Positions 35,999 through 47,200 of a stretch of DNA of 64,000 bases are shown piece by piece (position 1 is the first letter of the stretch; every line of letters begins with the position of its first letter). Below the pieces are notes generated by a model. That model was not told the origin of the DNA. It did no database searches and saw only the letters and a list, made by a program, of their open reading frames with translations. The stretch covers positions 704,501 to 768,500 of the forward strand of contig CM065321.1 in NCBI GenBank assembly GCA_033032175.1, written 5' to 3'. A program made the position numbers and the translations under genes. This DNA comes from Saturnia japonica. Lineage: Eukaryota; Arthropoda; Insecta; Lepidoptera; Saturniidae.

Positions 35999-37399
35999 TG
36001 AGTAGGGCTTCCAGAGCTACTTGATGAGAAGTGTTCAAGGTCAGCAAGAATATAGTGATAACTACAAATACGTTTACTATCCTAATAAAAACCTTTCCCC
36101 GGGCGGAAGTACTGCTTGTTGATACCAATTATAGGATCTCTAACTCTCAACATCACATCTTCAAAATCGCTTCAAGATTTCGTAGTGTATTTCTACTTCC
36201 ACAAAGTTAAATACCAAAAAATACTTCCTTAAGGTATAAGGAACTAGACTCTTAAGTATAATTTCCAAGGCTCAGTAACTTTAGCTTTATTTTTTACTAA
36301 GGTGCTTACCAATCATTTATAAATATTATATTTTTTTATACATTTCAGACAATATTTATGAGAAATGTTTACCAAAATTCTACATCGCCATACAATGGTA
36401 TGTGGCTGTTCTGGCGTCCAGCGCTGATCATCAACTCCCCAGAAATAGCCCGTAATGTCCTCGTTAAAGATTCTGATAATTTCAGAGACAGATTTCTAAG
36501 TTCTGGGAAGACTGATCCGCTTGGCTCTTTGAATATATTTACTGTCAATGTGAGTTAAAATTTTTTATTTAATATATTTTAGAATTAATAGAAGAAAAGG
36601 TCACAGTTAAAATAGTAGGTCAAAATTATTAGTAAAAGGGATGGCCGAGAATAGCTTAAAGAAAGAATGAAAATTGAATTTAATGCTTAATTAAGGAACA
36701 AAATAAATTACATATTATTTCCTCATTGCATAAAATTTTCCGTAAAGAATATAATAGTTAAATTTCTTATAATTTATTAAAATGATATAGACCACTTAAG
36801 ATAAGACGTTTTGAGCAATACATAGGTTAAAATAATTTAGTTTATATAAAACAATATAATTATTGTCGAAAACTAGACACACTGATAAGTATTTGATAAG
36901 GTTTATCTTTAACATTAAAAACGTTAGCAAACATTCAGTTTCAGCAGTACTAATTATAGTGAAAGTGTATCTTATTATAATGCAAACAAATATAGTACAT
37001 ACAATCCTTGTTTAGGTGTCCTATTATTTGCAAACCTTATTGCATTAGTTACCTTAACTCCCTATTTATAATGATAGATAAACAAGAAGGCTATTAATAA
37101 AATATACTTTTATTTTCAGGATCCTTTATGGTCTTCAATAAGACGCCGTCTTACGGTTGTGTTTACATCTGCAAAATTACGAGCGTTGCAAAATCTTACT
37201 TTGAAGAAATCTGAAGATCTTGTCATACGTATAAATAGAGAAATGGAGAACGGTAAAATAGATAATATAAGGGTATGTATAAATTCCAGTATGCCTGTAT
37301 GCATTTTTTAAACGTTACTAAACGTTATTTTCGTCAATCCATGGCACATTGCAATATATTACTCTGTGAAAAAAGTACCGGGAAAAGATCAATAATACA

Positions 37400-38719
37400 C
37401 AAAATGTTAGTTATTCATCCATATTTATTTTATCGCCTGCAAAGTATGCTCCTTCAGAAACGATACATTTACTCCAACGAATAATCCAATCATCACAATA
37501 TTTTTTTAACGCTTTTTCCGGAATTGGGTTTAGGTCTCTTCGCGAATTCTCCTTTATATCTTCTACCGAATGAAAACGTGTGCCACAAACTGGTAATTTG
37601 AGTTTAGGGAATAGAAAGGAGGCGGCTGGAGCCATATCTGGTAAATAAGGTAGTTGCTCGATAGTATTTCTTGAGTTTTTGGTCAAAAATTCGTTCCTTG
37701 TATAAAGGCGCATTATCGTGGTGCAAAATTCAAGAATTTTTTTTAAACGCCGCATAACGCTCAATAATATACTGTATTTACCGTTTCAACTACCGATAAG
37801 AATTCCTAGTTCATAACACCTAGATAGTCAAAGAAAACTGTTAAAATGGTTTTGACTTTTGATCGACTTTAGCGTTGTTTTTAAAGTGAAACTTTTATTA
37901 GATCGTCTCAATCTTTTTGGTCTGTGTGTTGCATGTCGCGTGACGGTCGGCCGCGGAGTAGGGATAAAGTTAAAGGCGCTCGCCAGAGCAGCCAAGGCCA
38001 ATATGGCGGCGCCTATAGTTCGCAGCAACTGACCGTGTAGTGTATATACTATTACTCATTGGTGAATTTTTAGGTAAAATGTCTATAATGTGAAAAAAAG
38101 TTTCACTTTTACCGTGGTTTCATAAAACCACACAATCATTTTTTTCGGTTTCGGTTCAGTTGGATGGCGCCACTCCGAAGCTTGTTGACTAGTTTGAATG
38201 TCAAATTCCTAAACCCACGTCTCATTACCAGTAACAATGCGTTTAATGAATGTAGGGTCGGAATTGACTCGTTCTAGCATGCCTCAGCGACTCTTATGCT
38301 ATTGAGTTTTTGGAGAAAATTCAGGTCTTTTGGGACTAGCCGAGCGGCAACATGTTTCATACCCAAATGATTATTTAAAATGATACACAAATCGACTCGT
38401 GAGACACAAAAAGTTCAGAGGATATCTCTATAAAACTTGAATGAGGATTTTCAGTCACTATTTCCTTTACTTTTGCGATATTAACTTCAATTGAAGACGT
38501 TGATGGCCTACCAGGGCGAGGCAAATCTTCCAGCATATCTCGACCGCTTTTGAACGTTTTGTACCACTCATAAGGACATGTTTTTGATAAAGTCGATTGA
38601 CCGTAAGCCTTCTGTAACATTTTCAGTGTATCCGAACACGAAATTCCACTCACGATGCAAAATTTAAAACAAAGTTTTTGTTCGATGTTTTTGTCCATTA
38701 TGAAATTCGCAATCATCAT
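37400..38719 (-). mobile_element. Mariner transposon, decayed (second family)
   Basis: The N-terminal helix-turn-helix part is at 38719-38375 on the minus strand (MLQKAYGQSTLSKTCPYEWY, DLPRPGRPSTSS). The C-terminal part is at 37764-37411 (YLPDMAPAASFLFPKLKLPV, then GTRFHSVEDIKENS and WSKCIVSEGAYFAGDKI). Coding in a shifted frame continues between them up to about 37865 (VFFDYLGVMNYEFLS). A GC-rich block at about 37870-38040 interrupts the middle and is not mariner-like. Terminal repeats are not clear. It lies in intron 3 of P450 copy C. Confidence 0.75.
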
Positions 38720-38721
38720 TT

Positions 38722-39110
38722 CAGCCGCAGGACGTCAACTGCTGAACATAGGCCTCCCCCATAGATCTCCAGAGCGACCGATCTTGTGCGGCCTGCACCC
38801 AACGGCTCCCAGCGACATTTATTAGGTCGTCTTTCCATCCAGTGGGGGCCGTCCTACGCTGCGTTTTCCGGTGCGTGGTCTCCACTCGAGAACCTTTCTG
38901 CCCCAACGCCCGTCAGTTCTCCGAACTATGTGCCTCGCCCACCAGTTCTCCGAACTATGTGCCTCGCCTACTGCCATTTCAACTTGCTAATCCTTTTGGC
39001 TATGTCGGTGACCTTAGTTTGTCTACGGATCTCCTCATTTCTGATTCGATCTCGTAGAGAAACACCAAGCATAGCCATGAATATACTACCTCTATAACCT
39101 CAATAATATG
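38722..39110 (-). mobile_element. RTE-like LINE 3' tail
   Basis: Minus-strand translation gives GWKDDLINVAGSRWVQAAQD followed by RSLWRSMGEAYVQQLTSCG, the well-known last residues of RTE-like LINEs. The 3' end abuts the mariner at about 38720. 5'-truncated. Intron 3 of copy C. Confidence 0.75.
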
Positions 39111-40026
39111 CTGTTTTTGAATCGTTCATCACAGAGATATTGCACTCAGATACTGTATCGGTCGATGTAAGTTTTGATCCCACAATGAACTCGATCTTTC
39201 CGTGACAGAAAGAGAAAGTGATGAAACCAAAGAAATGATGGTAGCGAGTTTAATAACGTATGAATTTTCACTTCTATTGATGTGTCTCAGTATCTGGAGT
39301 TGCAAACAAATCCATTTCTGCCTAGAATTGATTTAAGTGTCTTCTTATAATATTCGACCATATTACCAATTAATATCACATAAGTAATGTATCTAATAAT
39401 CTCTACTTTCTTCTCATTGCCAGTTATTATTTACTGACTATACGACAGATGTAATCGGAGAGGCAGCATTTGGTATTCTCAGTGAATCCACACTAACTGG
39501 AGACAGTATCATGAGGAAAATGACCAAGGAACTAATGGCGTTCAATTTTATCAGGGGCTTATCTTGGTCCAGCATATTCTTTCTACCCGAAATAGTTGAT
39601 TGGTTTGGGTATGTTTCAGATACTATAACGAAATTTCTTTAAAAGCATTTCATGCTGATATAATGATTTATAAATTCCTTTACTTAAAATACCTTCAAAT
39701 TCGACTTTCAGTTTTAAATTCTTTCCAAAAAGGACCACTGATAATCTCAGTATCATTCTAAATAAAGTAATTGAGAAACGAGGCGACTTCTTTATGGAAA
39801 AAGATCCAAAAGATCTTCTAGATGCTTTACTAAAGATGAAGAAAGAAGCTCGGTTACAGGGTGAAGGCAAGTGTTACTTATCTAGTTTAGCGAAAAGGAA
39901 GAGAATGCAAGCTATGCACATTTTATATCCGTTCAAATTAATAATAACTATATACCATCGCCATAGCCATCAATATTCACTGATTATTTATTTATTGCAA
40001 TTTACATGTAAAATTAGTGGTTTCAG

Positions 40027-42180
40027 TTTTCGGGAACTGCTTGCACATATCATCCGCTCGACCCGGCAGGTGTGGCCCTACCACGGGGCCCCGTCGCGGT
40101 CGGAGGCAATCGGCTCCTCCAACGAGCCTCGGAGAGCGCACGAACACCAGTGCGCCTCTTCCATCTCGGGCCTGCATTTACGCGGTGACGCACATGCCCA
40201 GGTCCGCCACCTGCAGACCCATTTAAGGCTGCCGGAGATCATCACGCGGTCTCCAGCGCCTGGCTCGTTGACCGCAGGAGGGGAGCAAGGTGTTACGCTC
40301 CCGCTCCCTCCCCGCCTCCTCTTTCGCAAGCATGACTTGCTCACAAAACGAGGAGACGGAGTTCCACCCACTCTCGCTCTCGACCATAGACAGAACCACG
40401 GCCGGGAGCGAGAGATCGGTGCCGATTGTCGCAACAACGTCGCGGCGCAGCGAGTCCCATGCGGGACAGACAGTTAGTGTGTGCTGCGCAGTATCTTCTG
40501 CGCAGCCACAATGATGGCACCCAGGAGCGATCTCCCGGCCTATGCGACACAGGTAACTCCCGAAACAGCCATGTCCCGAGAGTACCTGCATCAGCCGGAA
40601 GGTGAGGGTGCCATGCCGCCTCCGGAGCCATCTAGCCAGAATTGGCCTGATGGCTTCCACGGTCGCTACGCCAAAACTAGGGTGGCTAAGTCGCAAGTTC
40701 CACACTTCCACCATGGGATTTTGGCGAAGCTCTGACCTGTACGCCGCAATCTCTCGCGGCGTTGGTCTCTCGCCCCGCCTCAGCGCCTCCTCGCGCCATC
40801 TAAACAGCAGCGCGAGGGTCCTCGCTTCGAGATCCCATGGTGGAGATCCAGCCAATAGGGAGGCTGCTTCGAACGAGACCGTACGGTACCTTCGGACAGC
40901 TCTGACGGCCATCGCTCTCTGCGGTTTACGCAGGAATGTGAGATTACGGGCCGTCAGGCTGTCAGCCCACACTGGAGCCCCGTATAGGGCCACCGACCGT
41001 ACGGCTCCCAGGTAGAGCTTCCGGCAAGCGGAACCGGGCCCCCCAAGGTTTGGCAACAGCCGCGCAAGTGCGCCTGCTGTACCCATGAGTCGGGGCGTCA
41101 GCTGCCGGAAGTGTTCCACGAAGCTCCATCGGCTATCGAGGACGATGCCCAGGTACCTCATCGTCGACCCTATGCCGATGGTGACGCCTCCCACTACGAT
41201 CTGGGATCCTTGCGGTGGTGCATTCCGAAGTCCATGAAAACACAGGGCCTTGGATTTACCTAGGCCCACCTCTAGTCCCAGATGCCTTATTCGACCTACG
41301 ACTTGAGCCACCCCAGCTGTAGTTAATATTGTCGCATCGCGGTGCGTCTTCCCTCGCGCTGTGACAAGGGTGTCGTCGGCATAGCACAGCACACAGCACA
41401 GCGGAAATCGGCCCTGCTCAAAAAACGCTGTAAAGAGTCTCATCAGTCGGGACTCGAGGACTTCGTGAGCCAGGATCCATGCACGGCCTGGTATGCCGTC
41501 GGATCCTGAAGCGGTGTGCTTCGACTGAAGCTGTCGCACCGCTCGGCTCAGCTCTTCCCGGGTCACTTTGGGTACGTCGCCATCCTCGTCCGCGTTGGTC
41601 GCCAAAGGCGAAGCCATGGACGGAGGGGTATGTTCTGTCCCCACTGGGAACAGAGCTTCCAGAACTTGCTCAAGAAACCTAGGCTGGAGACTCTGGGTTA
41701 CCGGGGGGGCCCATGGGCGAAGTTTGCTCCGCACTAGGCGATAAGGGCGCCCTCACGGATACCGACTGAGCGTCTCCAGTAGTTGTTCTCGACCCAAGGC
41801 TTTCGCCCTGGCTATAGCCTCTTTGAGCGATTTTATGGCAGCTCTGTACCCTCCGTATAGCTCCGCCTCCAGGGCAGTCGTATCTTGTGTTCGGCTTCGC
41901 CTCCGTCTATGCCTGGTATATCGGCGTCTCGCCGAGACACAAGCATCGCTCAACTGCGCTATCTCGGCACTCCACCAATACACCTGGCGTCTGGCGGGTA
42001 TACGCTTCACTCGAGGCATAGCTGCATCACAGGCACACGTTACAACCCTTCGAAGCTGTTCAGCCTCCTGCTCCACATCGGCAGGCCTGTTGGGAGTCCC
42101 ATCGAGATCCCAGGTCTGCCCAATGATGGCTACGCTGAACGCCTCCACATTGAGGCGTTTTAATGACCGACGCGGACCAC
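40027..42180 (-). mobile_element. R1-clade LINE with internal RT deletion and one nonsense codon
   Basis: A GC-rich insert in intron 5 of P450 copy C. On the minus strand a frame runs 42148 to 40223, broken only by TGA at 41755-41753 where the flanking frame is otherwise continuous. It starts between endonuclease and RT (QVYWWSAEIAQLSDACVSAR) and enters RT (SDGIPGRAWILAHE, FTAFFEQGRFP). It then jumps near 41400 to LCYADDTLVTARG, the second catalytic box, so the first catalytic motif and roughly 160 residues are absent. The thumb and C-terminal domain with a CCHC knuckle (CHHCGCAEDTAQHTLTVC) are intact. 5'-truncated; ends are approximate. Confidence 0.82.
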
Positions 42181-43439
42181 CCTCACTAGGGGTTATAACA
42201 ATACAAAACTCTTTTAAATTTTCAGAAATAACTGACGAGGTTGTATTGGCTCAAGCATTGATTTTCCTGATTGGTGGATTTGACACATCTGGTTCGTTAT
42301 TAACCTGGGTCACGCTGGAGCTAGCATATCAACAACAGTTACAGGTGCGTATAACCTTAAAAATATCTAGGGAAGATAAGGAAAGAAATAAATTTTAAAA
42401 TAAATTCTTAATTTTGGTAAAGTAATCATTTGGATAATGAAATATATTTTTTTCAATATTAGAATGATTATTATTTTCCGTTTCCAGGAAAGACTGTGCA
42501 ATGAATTGTTCGAACGCAAAACAGAAACTAGCAGGCAAAAATTTCGATGCTACAATACTAGCCGGATTGCCTTATCTTAATGCGGTGATTAAAGGTTAAA
42601 CAAAATAGTCGTCTTCAATGCTAAATTATAATTGGTATTAATTGAGATAAAAATTGTTGATTACAAAATCATATTACGCAGGAACAAAACGAGTGTCACT
42701 CACGTAATTACTTTTTGAACCTCAATAATAGTGGTCTAACAATAAGTTTTAATATTGTTTATTTGATTTCAAATGACTCGTTCCATAATAGAGTAGGATC
42801 GTTATGGAATGCAAATACAAACAGCAGTTGGAATATTTATGTCTATTCATGTTTTAGAATAAGTTACAACTACACCAATTGAAGCAGATTTTAATGCTGA
42901 GGCTGGTTTACGATTTCATCGCTACTCTTTCTATCAGCGAAATTTAAGCTTAGTCCATAAAGCAACGTCTTCTTTTAATACGTTGTCAGAGCACCTTAGC
43001 TGTTATCGCTTCAAATTTTTATCACGAAATACGCATAAATTCCAAAATAGAGGAACACTGAAAATTACATGTACCTATATTAAACAACACTGCACGTATT
43101 ATTACATTTTGAAATTTTGACCATATTTAACCCTTACTTTGCTTAACAGAAGCTTTAAGAAAATTTCCACCTATGGGCTGGTTAGATCGCATTTCTGCTA
43201 AAGACTATGCAATAGATGATAAACTTACCATTACTGCGGGTACACCTGTCTATGTGAATTCCATCGGTATGCACTGGGATCCTGAATTCTTCCCAGAACC
43301 TGAGAAGTTCAACCCTGACAGGTTTTTGCCCGAAAACGAAGCTAATATCAAACCCTATACGTATTTACCCTTTGGCGATGGACCTAGAAACTGTATTGGT
43401 AAGTCTATTTATTTTTAAATAAAATACTTTTTTCAATTT

Positions 43440-44060
43440 AGATCCTAAAAAGGCAATTCTGAATGTGAAAATACTACCGAAGACTCGAAAAATATCCGAG
43501 TCATCTTGAAGAACCGGCAAGAAACTCAATCGTGCTTATCAATATTTGTTGTTACTGTGTAAATGCAATTCAGTTATACAATAATTAAGTATATTATATT
43601 AGTAGATGTACAGAGAGTATCTCTTCTAGTCACTCACGTGAATCACTATAATTCACGTAATGATCTTCCCTATAATATCCTCTGACAGGAAGTCCTGCTT
43701 GACATGGTCCTTGAAATGATTATCCAACAAATCGGTAATATGCTTAGTGATCTTATTCTACTTAACTATTACCTAAAACCTTTTATTGGACTCAATTAGT
43801 TTAAAACACGAAATGACTAATTTATTTTTAACGAATAGACAATAATTTGTTAATAATGTATTGTAAGAGCAAAGTTAATATATTAAATTATTGAAACTTG
43901 TCCTTTAATGATTGTTCGAGTTGGCTGCTTTTGTAATATAAATACTCTACCTCAGCTACTGGTCCTGCACAGTAAAATATTATAAAACATTAGACTATCT
44001 AAGTAAGCGAAATAGACTAACCTAGTAATGGCAATACCATTTAACTGGCGCATGCGACAA
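43440..44060 (-). mobile_element. Jockey LINE 3' fragment
   Basis: Aligns to the 3' part of the LINE at 29760-30450: shared blocks include tagatgtacagagag, cctgcttgacatg/cctgcttaacatg and aaatcggtaat.tgctta. It lies in intron 8 of P450 copy C in the opposite orientation. No coding frame remains. Confidence 0.65.
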
Positions 44061-44708
44061 GGCTTTATCTTCTTATATAGAGGTTCATGTTACTTCCACC
44101 TTTTAATTAAGTAATTCAAATGCCTGCCTACCTGCCTATCTACCTCAAACTTTACATTTCGATAAATGTGTGGTAATTATTAAGATGTTTATAAATATAT
44201 TCAGGCGGGAAAATGTAAGTGAGTTCTCGTTAAAGATATATTTAAGTAACGGAACCCGAGATAGGAACTTGTGTGAGCTAGCTTATGGCAAACTCCAGTA
44301 ATAAACAACTTAATAATGAAAACGTTCGTTTATTTCATAATTAGTGTTTCGTACCACAGGCATTCGTTTCGGACAACAAACAATACGCTACGCCTTAGCT
44401 GCGATATTCACCAACTTCGAAGTAGTTCCATTGCCTGACACGCCCAAAGCCGATGACGTCGAGGTCGAGAAGAAGGGAATGTTTATGATGCCTGGAGAGA
44501 AGATTTCATTAAAATTCATTCCGAGAATAGAATCTTAGCTTTCAAAACTTAGTTTAATAGATTTGATAGATCTATAAACTATGGAATATTTATATAACAT
44601 ATAGTAAGAGTCCTAAAGCGAATATTTTTGCACGAAGTACAAACTTTTGGGATTATTAGTATGTTTTAATCATATTCTTTATTTAAAATAATAATTGACG
44701 CCATAAAC

Positions 44709-44714
44709 AATAAA
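44709..44714 (+). promoter_or_regulatory. Candidate polyadenylation signal of P450 copy C
   Basis: AATAAA 171 bases after the stop codon of copy C, the first canonical signal downstream. Confidence 0.5.
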
Positions 44715-45024
44715 GCTTTAAATTTTGAATACAATCGATTATAATTTTATTACAACTTTTAGTTGACATTTGATAGACGTGTAGATGTAGCGACGTCGGG
44801 GTCACCAGTGTGGAAGAACTATTGCAAAGGGAGGATCCTCCGACCAGACGGGTGTTATGTCTGGCGGGCAGCTGCCCAACGGTTGTAGTCGGGTTCTTGT
44901 ATATACACTCAATCGAAGAGTTAATTTCTATAGTGCGATGTAGGATGCGTCGTATGTGGCTCGATAGATGTCGCTGTGTGTCGCTATGTAGATGTCGCTA
45001 CAGACGTATCAAAGCTTTATAACT

Positions 45025-45107
45025 ATTATTAATACGTGAAGCAAAAGCTTTCAGTACCATTTCAAGCGTATTGCGTGCACGGAAGACTGTGAGATTTGGC
45101 ATGGTTA
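45025..45107 (+). repeat. Left arm of a 75-80-bp inverted repeat
   Basis: attaatacgtgaagcaaaag through gtattgcgtgcacggaagac to gagatttggcatggtta. The reverse complement occurs at 46025-46100 with few differences. The arms enclose the R1 tail and the P450 copy D scrap. Confidence 0.75.
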
Positions 45108-45200
45108 CAGTTTATATGGAGAAGGAGTGCAGAAAGCTAAAGTTTATCTATAATATCTGTTACTAATATATTCAGTTAAATAAATTCATACTGCGAATCC

Positions 45201-45272
45201 TTTTTTTTTTTTTTTTTAACGTGGAGAATCCCATCATGGCTACACACCCACCCGGGGGGACGGGTGGTTATG
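45201..45272 (-). mobile_element. R1-clade LINE, 3' end only
   Basis: A T run (poly-A of the minus strand) followed by aacgtggag and ggctacacacccacccgggg, the reverse complement of the 3' end of the R1 copy at 8104-8168. Only about 70 bases long, with its truncated 5' end touching the P450 copy D scrap. Confidence 0.8.
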
Positions 45273-45274
45273 TA

Positions 45275-45520
45275 ACACTTACTGAATTGTCTTATCTTAA
45301 TGCAACGTTTCAAGGTTAACAAAATATTATTTCAATACTACATAATGTCTGTTGTTATAACAGAGATAAATTAATTGAGATTTATCGGTTACAAGAATAC
45401 ACAGGAAGGATACGAGTTTCGATGTCTAAATTACTTTTCTAAATTAAAAGTGTCATTAATCAATTAATTTATTTTAGGTTATTTGATTTAGAATGACTCG
45501 CTCATGGGTCGAGTAGGTAC
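45275..45520 (+). pseudogene. Cytochrome P450 copy D, relic of exon 7 end and intron 7
   Basis: The codons at 45275-45314 read TLTELSYLNATFQ, parallel to TILAGLPYLNAVIK in copy C exon 7. A donor gttaac follows at the same place as gttaaac at 42595. The next 200 bases still align with intron 7 of copy C (ttatttgattt.aaatgactcg, gagtagg). No other exon of this copy is present, so it is a fragment of a further tandem copy, cut at its left by the R1 insertion. Confidence 0.8.
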
Positions 45521-46985
45521 TTACGACTTAATTAAAGACAATTATTTAAAAGTGTTATATCGACTATTAGCCCACTTTTCTGTTGGGCTTCCCATCCCCC
45601 CTCTATAGGTTCTAGCGGTAAATTAATGTAATACCTATGTATTTATATTATGTCAATGCCTTCGATTACTGATTTGGACAAAGGTTGACTGTGTAGGTTT
45701 CTTCTATATACAAATTTACTCTGTTGTGTCAAACGTGTAAAAATTATGCGTTGTTTTTTTTTTAAATTCAGAGATGATAATTATAATGAGTTATAACGTT
45801 ATGAAATTACTGTACTGTACGGTTTCTCTGACATGTGCAAAATTCTAAACTATTTGGACTCGTAAAAGTAGGTGAATATTGAATAGAAATATTTCTTCAC
45901 ATTCATAAAAGACATCAATGAGTACAAACAAGTAATCACAGATTATCTCAAATCTGTCCAATTAAATAAACTAGCGGTCGCCCAATGATCTAAATTCGAC
46001 CAGCGCTTTTTAATCATAGGCCATTTAACCATGCCAAATCTCAGTCTTCCGTGCACGCAATACGCCTAAAAGTTTTTGCTTCACGTATTAATATAATGAT
46101 CACAGATTTGAGAAAAAGGCAGATGGAGCCTTCAGAATAACAAATTCGGGACGAACATTTAGCTGTGCGTCCTTGGCAACCAGATAACAATACGCGGGAC
46201 CCTGTGAAATATGTTGCCAGGGGCATAAAATAAGTTTTACAATTTTTTATCAGCAGTGAAATCGTTAACTCATGAAATGAAGGGCCACAATCACCTTTAG
46301 ATACCAATTTTCAACCAAAGTTATATCTGCCTTCTTGATTTTTTGTTATTAATAAATACTTTTAGGTTCTCTTTAAGTTTTTGTTTTAACTTACCAAATG
46401 TTAGCGTAAGATTATATCGTAAGATTCTGCGATTTTTGCGGCCTTATTGGATTTTACATTTTTGCCTTAGACACTAAATTGTCCAGGTTCTTTATATTTC
46501 TTACTTTGGAAACAAACAAACTATTACGTGATAAATATTACACTTCAATAAGTTTAATGATCTTTTAACGTTTCCTACATTTATTTTACTATAACTTACA
46601 GGAAAATATAAATTGTAACCTAGCAACGTTTTTGTGATTTTGTGATCTAAAATAATAAGAATAATATCAAAATATACTTTTTTCCTATGAAACGATACTC
46701 CGTCTTTCTTTTTTTTTGTTTTTGTGAAGAATTTTTTACAATATAATAGCACACAAGACGGCATAATCTATACATATAATAAAAACGTAACTGATCGATG
46801 TCTGTACATAGAATATATACGAGTAAAACTATTGTTGAGAACCCAAAACAATGATTGTTAGAATTTTTGTCTGTTTGTCTGTTTGCAAACGTTTGTGCGC
46901 GCTAATCTCAGCAACGGCTTAACCGATTTGGAAACGGTTTTCAGTAATATATTGTGGTAAGGTTCACTTAACATTTATTACTTTT
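45521..46985. other. Spacer with repeat scraps, no gene recognised
   Basis: Apart from the inverted-repeat arm at 46025-46100 and a repeat-like stretch at 46795-46980 (with cagcaacggcttaaccgatt, a common transposon tail motif), nothing can be named. The 88-codon minus-strand frame at 46041-46307 is unassigned. Confidence 0.4.
46025..46100 (-). repeat. Right arm of the 75-80-bp inverted repeat
   Basis: Reverse complement of 45025-45107: taaccatgccaaatctcagt through gcttcacgtattaatat. About 920 bp of other sequence lies between the arms. Confidence 0.75.
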
Positions 46986-47168
46986 TGGCGTGTTCAATAA
47001 TAACGCTAGTCAGTAGGGCTTTAGCACATTTACTTTGTAATAAAATAATACAGGTGAAACCAACCGTCTGAATTTCATATGTCTATCTGATATGTCATCA
47101 CCTAAGTATTTTTGATATTAACAATAAGAAACGGCCAGTACAAAAATAGTGGCGAATGAGGCGCCACA
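46986..47168 (-). repeat. 3' LTR of the gypsy element (183 bp)
   Basis: Plus strand TGGCGTG...GCCACA (TG...CA ends). It lacks a 20-bp block (ttttagtacataacgtgacg) present in the partner LTR. Bordered on its internal side by the polypurine tract. Confidence 0.85.
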
Positions 47169-47200
47169 TCACCCCCCTAAGGAGAGCATTGCGTTAATCA

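Larger units (their letters stand above)
34919..44538 (+). pseudogene. Cytochrome P450 copy C (CYP3 clan), nine exons, one-base frameshift
   Basis: Exons: 34919-35077, 36349-36549, 37120-37272, 39424-39608, 39712-39860 (or 39866), 42226-42344, 42488-42594, 43150-43398, 44360-44538; about 500 codons. Landmarks are a membrane anchor in exon 1, INSPEIARNVLVKDS and SSGKTDPLGSLNIF (SRS1 side) in exon 2, the C-helix WSSIR in exon 3, the I-helix GGFDTSGS in exon 6, ExxR as EALR across exons 7/8, PDRF and PFGDGPRNCIG in exon 8, and stop TAG. Exon 7 is 107 bases, against 106 in copy B, because of one extra base near 42511-42516. It shifts the frame to a stop within the exon, while the alternative frame reads on as GLPYLNAVIK. 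Introns 3, 5 and 8 hold transposons. A single-base assembly error would make this a working gene, so the pseudogene call is provisional. Confidence 0.85.

Noticed and set aside
39861..39868. GC-AG intron after exon 5 of P450 copy C (GAAG|GCAAGT)
   Set aside because: A canonical donor (CAGG|GTGAAG) lies six bases upstream in the same phase, so a GC donor is not needed. Only transcripts can decide.
39794..40477. 227-codon plus-strand ORF
   Set aside because: It starts in P450 exon 5 but runs on through the intron into the antisense of the R1 element; only the first part is coding.
41823..42398. 191-codon plus-strand ORF
   Set aside because: Mostly antisense of the R1 element; only 42226-42344 is a real P450 exon.
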